Positions 58,563-64,000 of a DNA stretch of 64,000 nt are shown one piece after another. The notes below the pieces were generated by a model. That model ran no database searches. It was not told the DNA's origin and saw nothing but the letters and a program-made list of their open reading frames with translations. The number at the start of each line of letters is the position of its first letter. Position 1 is the stretch's first letter. Source of the stretch: Chengkuizengella sediminis (GTDB lineage Bacteria > Bacillota > Bacilli > Paenibacillales > KCTC-33759); the NCBI RefSeq assembly GCF_010078385.1, contig NZ_SIJC01000004.1, forward strand, positions 310,001 through 374,000. The letters run 5' to 3'. The position numbers and the translations under genes were made by a program.

Positions 58563-59582
58563 TTACTCTAGTTTAAGCGTTTTTAAATATTGAACAATAT
58601 CATTAAATTGATTATCATCTAAAGGTATAGCTGGCATTTCTACTGTTTTACCTTTAAATTCCTCTGGTTTTTTGATCCATTCAAAAATGTTACCATCCGT
58701 CATTTCAAGATATCCAGCAACGACTTCACGATCAGCAAAACCTTTAAGATTTGGTCCTAATCCAGGTGTACCTGCATCGATCGCATGACAAGACATACAA
58801 TTTTGCTTAAATAATTCTTCACCAGATTTTACATCTGCTTCTACAACTGCAGCCGGTGCTTGCATATTAGCTACCCATGTATCATATTCTTCCTGACTTA
58901 CAACTTTCACTTTAAAGTCCATCAAAGCATGAGATTCTCCACAAAACTCCGCACATTTTCCTAATAATACTTCCGGTTCAGCAGGAGTGTCTAAGTATAA
59001 AAGATTGGTCATTCCTGGGTTTGTATCCATTTTTCCACCCATTGCTGGAATCCAGAACGAATGAATAACATCAGAGGAAGTTAATTCAAACTGAACTCTC
59101 TGATTAACTGGAAGTACTAAATCCTGTGCTGTATAAATCCCTAAATCCGAATATTCAAATTCCCACCAAAATTGGTGCCCTGTCGCTTTAACTTGAATCA
59201 CTTCTGGATCATCACTATAATCCTCATCTTGGGAAAAAGTAAGTGCTACCGAAGGAACCGCTAAAATAAGCAACAATATCATAGGAATCACTGTCCAAAT
59301 GATTTCTAACTTGTGGCTTCCTTCCACCTGCTTAGGAATTGAATCATCACCTGGTTTACGGCGATAACGTACAATTGCATAAAAATATAAAGCAAAAACT
59401 ACAATAACCACCAAAATCATAATCCCTATAGACAATAAAATAAGTCCGTATTGCTCTTCGGCAACGGATGCTTTTGGATCGATTGGATTCGAACCTTGTC
59501 CCACTAAACTACAACCTGTTAACAATAAAGAAAATACCATTAACAAGGGGATTATACGTTTCCATAAATGCCACCGATTCAC
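58563..59582 (-). CDS. ctaC: Cytochrome c oxidase subunit II with fused cytochrome c
   Basis: 339 residues: lipoprotein signal with lipobox LLLTGC, two TM segments (LILLSIGIMILVVIVVFALYFYAIV, IIWTVIPMILLLILAVPSVAL), a CuA domain with ligands in CAEFCGESHALM, and a C-terminal cytochrome c domain with haem site CMSCH and axial Met in EMPAIP. The fused cytochrome makes this a caa3-type oxidase. It is the first gene of the operon, with a consensus promoter upstream. Confidence 0.96.
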   Translation of the reverse strand: MNRWHLWKRIIPLLMVFSLLLTGCSLVGQGSNPIDPKASVAEEQYGLILLSIGIMILVVIVVFALYFYAIVRYRRKPGDDSIPKQVEGSHKLEIIWTVIPMILLLILAVPSVALTFSQDEDYSDDPEVIQVKATGHQFWWEFEYSDLGIYTAQDLVLPVNQRVQFELTSSDVIHSFWIPAMGGKMDTNPGMTNLLYLDTPAEPEVLLGKCAEFCGESHALMDFKVKVVSQEEYDTWVANMQAPAAVVEADVKSGEELFKQNCMSCHAIDAGTPGLGPNLKGFADREVVAGYLEMTDGNIFEWIKKPEEFKGKTVEMPAIPLDDNQFNDIVQYLKTLKLE

Positions 59583-59700
59583 TGAATATCTACCCCGCTT
59601 CTAAGTTTTAAATTGCTCACATCTCTTTTAAAGAAATTTAAAGAAAAGATTGTTTTACCATGGATGGCTTTCCTTGTCAATAAACTTAATCACTTTATTA

Positions 59701-59729
59701 AATATAAATTCACTATACTTATTTGTCAA
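59701..59729 (-). promoter_or_regulatory. Sigma-A promoter of ctaCDEF
   Basis: Minus-strand TTGACA (59724-59729), a 17-bp spacer and TATATT (59701-59706) form a near-consensus promoter about 120 nt before ctaC. The rest of the 317-bp gap to the next gene shows a second TTGACA with no good -10 and nothing else notable. Confidence 0.75.
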
Positions 59730-59917
59730 TCATCCTAAGCAAGTTCACAAATTGTTCTTAAAAATGATTGATTATATTCAAATGTCTCATATAGACTTTA
59801 TTTCCAATTCTTATTTTTATTATGCGTAGATGTATAATTCTTAGTCAGAAGTACAACCCTAAATTTAATTAGTTATTTCAAAATTGAAACATTAACATTA
59901 TGTTTGGGGGGGTTGTA

Positions 59918-60589
59918 TTGAAAACATTAACTCACTTCTTTTATGCCTTAATCATCATCGCTATTCTTACATCATGTAATTATAAACAGGAATACCAACA
60001 AAGCGAACAAAATTTAAATGAACGAACACTGAATGAAATGTCTGATGTTAAGATGAGTAAAATGAATGCAAAACAAATCGAGAACATAAATACACACGAA
60101 AATACAAGCATCCGTTTTAGTCCGTTTACAGCAAAAGAAATTATGGATATTCCTGGTGTTAGTCATTCCTATGTTATACTAACCAATCGAAATGCATATG
60201 TTTCTCTTGTTTTAGATCACACTGCTACTGGCGGATTTGGAAAAGGGAATATTCACGAACAAAACAATTCAGGAAAATCTGATGATGGATACAATGAGAA
60301 TGGCGGGATTGTCTATACAAATCCAAAAAATTTAGTTACAGATAAGAATTCAAAATTCACACTAGAGAACGAAAACAATATTTCAAGCAGATTAAAAGAA
60401 AAAGTAATTATGGAAGTCAAAAAGTTAAATCCAAAAGTTGAAGAAATTTATGTGTCAGCAAATCGTGCATTTGTAAACCAATTAAATGTATACGCTCAGA
60501 AAACTTGGAGAGGGAAGTCATTAAAACCATATGTAGAGGAATTTAACGAATCAGTTAAGGTTTATTTTAGCAATCAACTAAAAAAGTGA
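59918..60589 (+). CDS. YhcN/YlaJ-family sporulation lipoprotein
   Basis: About 223 residues from TTG at 59918, 6 nt after GGGGGG. The signal ends in AILTSC (lipobox). The mature part has the YhcN/YlaJ pattern: IMDIPGVSHSYVILTNRNAYVSLVLD and PKVEEIYVSANRAFVNQLNVYAQ. Family members are found in the spore membrane or cortex and aid germination. A loop rich in Gly/Asn/Lys (GGFGKGNIHEQNNSG) is inserted between the two conserved parts. Confidence 0.88.
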   Translation: MKTLTHFFYALIIIAILTSCNYKQEYQQSEQNLNERTLNEMSDVKMSKMNAKQIENINTHENTSIRFSPFTAKEIMDIPGVSHSYVILTNRNAYVSLVLDHTATGGFGKGNIHEQNNSGKSDDGYNENGGIVYTNPKNLVTDKNSKFTLENENNISSRLKEKVIMEVKKLNPKVEEIYVSANRAFVNQLNVYAQKTWRGKSLKPYVEEFNESVKVYFSNQLKK

Positions 60590-60603
60590 CGCAAGATTGT
60601 CGT

Positions 60604-60639
60604 GACAAAGCTATTTTTATGGTAGCTTTGTCTTTTTTT
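60604..60639 (+). terminator. Rho-independent terminator of the YhcN-like gene
   Basis: GACAAAGCTA and TAGCTTTGTC form a perfect 10-bp stem followed by a T run. Confidence 0.93.
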
Positions 60640-60768
60640 ATAAAAATGCCTTTCAGTGGTTATCGTTAGAAACAGCATTTTCACTTTTATGGGTAAAATA
60701 GTGTTATAATTATTCATAAACTAATAGGAAAAGCCTATTTGTTTATTTGTTTTGAGGAGGTCAATAAT

Positions 60769-60975
60769 ATGGAAACTTTTGCAGCAGGTATAATGGGATT
60801 ATTTTTCCTTTTCGGACTTTTTTTATTATTTTTAAATATCATTACAAGTGTTTGGGCATATAGAGATGCCAGAAGAAAAGGAAATTCTAAAGAATATGCG
60901 ATCGTTGTATTAATTGGAACGATCTTATTTCCTATTTTAGGTTTAATTGTTTATTTAATTATTAGAAATGACTAG
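60769..60975 (+). CDS. Small two-TM membrane protein (PLDc_N-like)
   Basis: 68 residues from METFAAG, preceded by GAGGAGG. Two TM segments flank SVWAYRDARRKGNSKEYA; the second is AIVVLIGTILFPILGLIVYLIIRND. The arrangement resembles the PLDc_N small membrane domain, although without the phospholipase part. Function unknown. The HAD phosphatase gene follows 40 nt later on the same strand. Confidence 0.8.
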   Translation: METFAAGIMGLFFLFGLFLLFLNIITSVWAYRDARRKGNSKEYAIVVLIGTILFPILGLIVYLIIRND

Positions 60976-61015
60976 TAAAACTAGAGAGATGCGTGAAGGG
61001 AGACCCTAACTTACT

Positions 61016-61819
61016 ATGAAATACAAAATGGTAGCCATCGATGTGGATGATACGTTAATAAATGATGATAGAATTGTGACAGAAGCTACAAAAGAAGCTC
61101 TTATTAAAGCCATTAAGCAAGATGTGGTCATCACTTTAGCCACTGGAAGAATGTTTGCATCAGCAAAACAAATCGCTAAACAAATTAATTTAAATGTCCC
61201 TTTGATTACTTATCAAGGCTCACTCGTTAAAAATTTATTGGATGAAGAAATCATCTATGAGCGTTCAGTACCTGAAGCAATTAGTGACTATGTATTCAAA
61301 TATGCGGTTGAAAACAAACATCACCTTCAGGTATATCATGGAGATGAGCTTTATGTAAAAGAAGAAAATGATATCGTAAAAGAATATTCAGAGGTTTCAA
61401 AGGTTCCTTTTAAAGTTGAAGCCGAATTTCATACTCTTGTGTCAAAACCTTTAACAAAACTCCTAATCATCAATCAGCCAGAGGTTATAGATCTAATTGC
61501 AATCGACTTACAGCAAAAAATTGGCGACCAGGTTCATATCACAAAATCAAAACCATACTTCTTAGAAATTGTTCATAAGGAAGCTACAAAAGGACATGCA
61601 TTACAGTTTTTAGCCCAGCATTATGGTTGTGATATATCTGAAGTTATTGCCATCGGAGACAGCTGGAACGATCACGAAATGTTAGAAGTAGCTGGATTAG
61701 GTGTAGCTATGAATAACGCGGTTCCTACGTTGAAGGAAATTGCTAATTATATCACACATAGTAATAATGAAGATGGCGTGAAACACGTCATTGATAAATT
61801 TATTTTAAACGCTGATTAA
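61016..61819 (+). CDS. Cof-type HAD-IIB phosphatase
   Basis: 267 residues. HAD motif I is AIDVDDTLINDD, motif II is in TLATGRMF, a lysine follows in TKSKPYFLEI, and motif IV is IGDSWNDHEML. The cap domain between motifs II and III is the IIB type. Such enzymes dephosphorylate small sugar phosphates, FMN or similar; the substrate cannot be assigned. GAAGGGAG precedes the ATG. Confidence 0.93.
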   Translation: MKYKMVAIDVDDTLINDDRIVTEATKEALIKAIKQDVVITLATGRMFASAKQIAKQINLNVPLITYQGSLVKNLLDEEIIYERSVPEAISDYVFKYAVENKHHLQVYHGDELYVKEENDIVKEYSEVSKVPFKVEAEFHTLVSKPLTKLLIINQPEVIDLIAIDLQQKIGDQVHITKSKPYFLEIVHKEATKGHALQFLAQHYGCDISEVIAIGDSWNDHEMLEVAGLGVAMNNAVPTLKEIANYITHSNNEDGVKHVIDKFILNAD

Positions 61820-61850
61820 AAAAATCTCACTCTAAATAGCGAGATTTTTT
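61819..61850 (+). terminator. Terminator after the HAD gene
   Basis: AAAAATCTC and GAGATTTTTT form a stem with T run immediately after the stop codon. Confidence 0.87.
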
Positions 61851-61870
61851 AATACTATATTTCATGACTA

Positions 61871-61981
61871 TTATCCAGCCTCTGCAATTTCAAGTGCAGA
61901 ATATATAATGATAATTAATAGAATAAAAAGAACTAATACGAAAGCTAAGCCATTTCCACTATAACTAGTATATGCACTCAT
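61871..61981 (-). CDS. YjcZ-like small sporulation peptide
   Basis: 36 residues: MSAYTSYSGNGLAFVLVLF, then ILLIIIIYSALEIAEAG. A short Gly/Ser/Tyr N-terminus precedes one TM segment with the FxLVLFILLIII pattern of the YjcZ family of tiny sporulation membrane proteins. GGAGGGATTAGT lies before the ATG at 61981, an ideal site. The C-terminus LEIAEAG is longer and more polar than usual. Confidence 0.82.
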   Translation of the reverse strand: MSAYTSYSGNGLAFVLVLFILLIIIIYSALEIAEAG

Positions 61982-62095
61982 ACTAATCCCTCCTTTTCAT
62001 AGAAATAGTATATTCTATGAATTTGAAGTTTGTTTTGTATGGACGAATATTACAGGCTACAATAAAATGTGCGTGAGTTTATACCTTTTTAAAAA

Positions 62096-62150
62096 TAAAA
62101 CCGTCAGAAGAAGGTAGAGTTAATTTTGTACCTATTAGGGCGGCTTTTTA
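62096..62150 (-). terminator. Possible branched terminator after glsA
   Basis: AAAGCCG pairs with CGGTTTT around an inner AGGTA/TACCT stem, followed on the minus strand by TTTTATTTTT. It lies about 45 nt after the glutaminase stop. Confidence 0.5.
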
Positions 62151-62194
62151 TTTTAACTTGTTAAGGATGAATTATACAAAATCTTTTAGAAAAG

Positions 62195-63112
62195 CTAAAA
62201 AATACTTAAGTTCCATTCTTGTGATAACCGAGTTAACAATCTTATCCCAGCAATACTATTCCCCTTATAATCTAACGCTGGTCCAATCACTCCAATTCCC
62301 ATATTAGGAGCAACAGCCAGAATGCCTCCTGAAACACCACTTTTAGCAGGAATGCCAGCTTCTATGGCAAATTCCCCTGATGCGTTATACATTCCGCAAG
62401 TAATCATAAATGTTTTAGCTATTTGAACATACCTTTTAGGAATTAGTTGCTCAGATGTTGCAGGGTCTTTCCCATTGTTGGCTAATATCATACCCATTCG
62501 AGCTAAATTGGTACAACTAATTTCAATCGAACATTGCTTAAAATATACCTCTAAATGTTCTTCCACATTTCCTTCTAAGATTTGATTATCTTTTAACAAA
62601 TAAGCCAATGCACGATTCCGGTGTGCGGTTTCATCCTCTGAACGGTATACTTTTTCATTATATGAGATAGAATCATCTCCACTTAGTATTTGAATAAAAG
62701 ATAAAATACGTTCAAAGCGATGATTTACATTATCACCATCGATGAATGAAGTGACCGTAACCGCCCCCGCGTTAATCATTGGATTAAAGGGTTTACCAGG
62801 TGTTACAATTTCTAGTTTCATTAAAGAGTTATACATATCACCTGTCGGTTCCATCCCTACCTTGTCAAAAACCTGCTTTTCTCCTCTATCCATTAATGCT
62901 AGTAATAATGTAAAAACTTTCGATATACTCTGGAGTGTAAATTTAGGCATACATTCTCCTGCAGATACAGGATCTTTGCCAACTTCATGTACTGTAATGC
63001 CTAATAAGTCACCAGATACTTTTGATAATTCTGGGATGTAACTTGCCACTTTTCCTTCATTACAATGGTTTTTACTTTCTTTGATTAGTGGTTCTAAGAT
63101 CGAATAATCCAC
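62195..63112 (-). CDS. glsA: Glutaminase A
   Basis: 305 residues of the serine-dependent beta-lactamase-fold glutaminase family. The catalytic Ser62-x-x-Lys65 pair is in LQSISKVF, with NPMINAGAV and SGVSGGILAV as further conserved parts. It hydrolyses glutamine to glutamate and ammonia. Length matches the family (about 305-310). It lies 14 nt after a small gene on the same strand, so the two are probably transcribed together. Confidence 0.96.
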   Translation of the reverse strand: MDYSILEPLIKESKNHCNEGKVASYIPELSKVSGDLLGITVHEVGKDPVSAGECMPKFTLQSISKVFTLLLALMDRGEKQVFDKVGMEPTGDMYNSLMKLEIVTPGKPFNPMINAGAVTVTSFIDGDNVNHRFERILSFIQILSGDDSISYNEKVYRSEDETAHRNRALAYLLKDNQILEGNVEEHLEVYFKQCSIEISCTNLARMGMILANNGKDPATSEQLIPKRYVQIAKTFMITCGMYNASGEFAIEAGIPAKSGVSGGILAVAPNMGIGVIGPALDYKGNSIAGIRLLTRLSQEWNLSIF

Positions 63113-63126
63113 AATTCATCATCACC

Positions 63127-63357
63127 CTATTTATTTTCTTTTATACTAGACATGTATTCATTGTAAAGTTGATCATCACTTTTCACAACTTTTCTGATTT
63201 TCTTTGTTTCTTCAACGATCGGATCCAATTCTGTTTGCTTTCGAATTTCATACTTAGCGTTAATGAGATCTACAGCTGCATCCTCAACATTTTCGCTTTG
63301 ATATTTACCTTCTGTTAATACCTCAGTCACTTTTTCTTCTATCTTTTTTTTATCCAT
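63127..63357 (-). CDS. Small charged hypothetical protein
   Basis: 76 residues, strongly charged and probably helical (MDKKKIEEKVTEVLTEGKY, VEETKKIRKVVKSDDQLYNEYM). No Cys, signal or TM segment. AGGGAGGATAT lies before the ATG. I do not recognise the family. Its tight spacing to glsA suggests co-transcription. Confidence 0.72.
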   Translation of the reverse strand: MDKKKIEEKVTEVLTEGKYQSENVEDAAVDLINAKYEIRKQTELDPIVEETKKIRKVVKSDDQLYNEYMSSIKENK

Positions 63358-63425
63358 GTATATCCTCCCTGAATCTAATCAGCTTATCCCTTCATTTTTT
63401 CCCGAAAGAAAGTTTTTTACTCTTC

Positions 63426-63466
63426 AAAAAAAGGATGGCGTGTTCGAAACCAAGAACACTACATCC
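63426..63466 (-). terminator. Rho-independent terminator of the partial gene at the right edge
   Basis: GGATG..GTGTTC and GAACAC..CATCC form a stem followed on the minus strand by seven Ts. It lies about 20 nt after the stop codon at 63485. Confidence 0.88.
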
Positions 63467-63484
63467 TCTCTATCAATTAACGAT

Positions 63485-64000
63485 TTAATTTGTAACGAGG
63501 TTCCAATTCTCATTATCACTCTCTGTAAGCATAACAAAATCAGTATATCTGTCATCCATTTCAACCTTTAACTGCTCTGGCAAAACAAGTGTCACATTCA
63601 TATATTTATAATCACTAGCTAAACCACTTTTTCTAGGTAGATTTTTCAATGTTACATACATCGTATCTCCAACTATATTTTGACTAAAATAATCCTCTAA
63701 TTTCAATTCCGAACCTTCATAAGAAGAACGAATAAATGCATTTCCAAATAAGTGAAGTTCCCTTTCCTTTGTTGAGTCAACTTGAATCGAATGATAAAAT
63801 TGATTATTTGTCTGCACGATGATTCGCTTTATTTCCTCAGGTATAGTTTGATTTACTGTTGGGAGCTCCTGATTACTTTCAACTTCATTCAAAGCGTACC
63901 GAACCTCTTCAATTAACCCTGTAGAAGTAAACATGAAAAGCAGTATACACAATACACCTATAAAACCAACAAATAATATGCTGAATATATCATATTTAAT
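63485..64000 (-). CDS. Membrane-anchored protein, N-terminus beyond the right edge (partial)
   Basis: The frame is open from the window edge (172 codons incl. stop): a TM segment (ILFVGFIGVLCILLFMF), then an exported domain of about 140 residues rich in beta-strand pattern (YKYMNVTLVLPEQLKVEMDD). An ATG at 63952 lies inside the TM segment and is unlikely to be the start. The repeating strand pattern is faintly like DUF4097-type beta-solenoid domains, which is only a guess. Confidence 0.75.
   Translation of the reverse strand: MKYDIFSILFVGFIGVLCILLFMFTSTGLIEEVRYALNEVESNQELPTVNQTIPEEIKRIIVQTNNQFYHSIQVDSTKERELHLFGNAFIRSSYEGSELKLEDYFSQNIVGDTMYVTLKNLPRKSGLASDYKYMNVTLVLPEQLKVEMDDRYTDFVMLTESDNENWNLVTN

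Overview
The window is AT-rich DNA from a spore-forming, low-GC Gram-positive bacterium of the order Bacillales, plausibly Paenibacillaceae or a neighbouring family. This rests on base composition, AGGAGG-type ribosome sites, small sporulation proteins (YjcZ-like, YhcN/YlaJ-like), a DUF1450 (YuzB-like) protein, a caa3-type ctaCDEF-ctaG block and an iturin-type lipopeptide operon. No species can be named from the sequence alone.

Positions 1-35755, minus strand, hold most of a hybrid PKS/NRPS operon with the gene order of the iturin/mycosubtilin family: a free-standing malonyl transferase, then three megasynthetases. The first (5237 aa) reads FAAL-ACP-KS-ACP-aminotransferase-C-(remnant A)-T-C-A(Gly)-T-C-A(Ser)-T-E. 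The second (2579 aa) reads C-A(Ser)-T-C-A(unassigned, possibly basic)-T-E. The third runs off the left edge and reads C-A(Gly)-T-C-A(Ile)-T-E-C-A(Val)-T-extension. The architecture predicts a 3-amino fatty acyl peptide, 3-amino-acyl-[?]-Gly-D-Ser-Ser-D-X-Gly-D-Ile-Val-..., unlike the Asn/Tyr-rich iturins. The most unusual feature is the first extension module: its A domain has lost the whole N-terminal catalytic core, in frame, while the flanking C and T domains look intact.

Positions 35756-36637 are a long AT-rich non-coding upstream region with a strong hairpin and two 50-bp direct repeats. Positions 36638-41880 hold a five-gene ABC transporter operon resembling ytrABCEF, headed by a GntR regulator with a clear palindromic operator. 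It lies upstream of the lipopeptide operon on the same strand and is a candidate for export, sensing or self-protection.

Positions 41993-50000 are an envelope copper/redox neighbourhood. It holds an Lgt, a sortilin-like membrane protein, a 19-cysteine four-helix copper-binding protein that seems to start at CTG, a cupredoxin lipoprotein, a Tat/lipobox Rieske protein, a multicopper oxidase, a polytopic Gly/Met-rich membrane protein, a DUF1450 protein and a SHOCT protein. A decayed patch contains the tail of a second multicopper oxidase, an IS200/IS605-like remnant and the tail of a rhodanese. Two promoters carry CsoR-like palindromes. A two-component system (49992-52012) and a NatAB-like ABC exporter (52231-54442) follow.

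Positions 54579-59582 encode the caa3-type cytochrome oxidase operon and CtaG. Positions 59918-64000 carry ordinary chromosomal genes: a sporulation lipoprotein, a small membrane protein, a HAD phosphatase, a YjcZ-like peptide, glutaminase, a small hypothetical and a partial membrane-anchored protein cut by the right edge.
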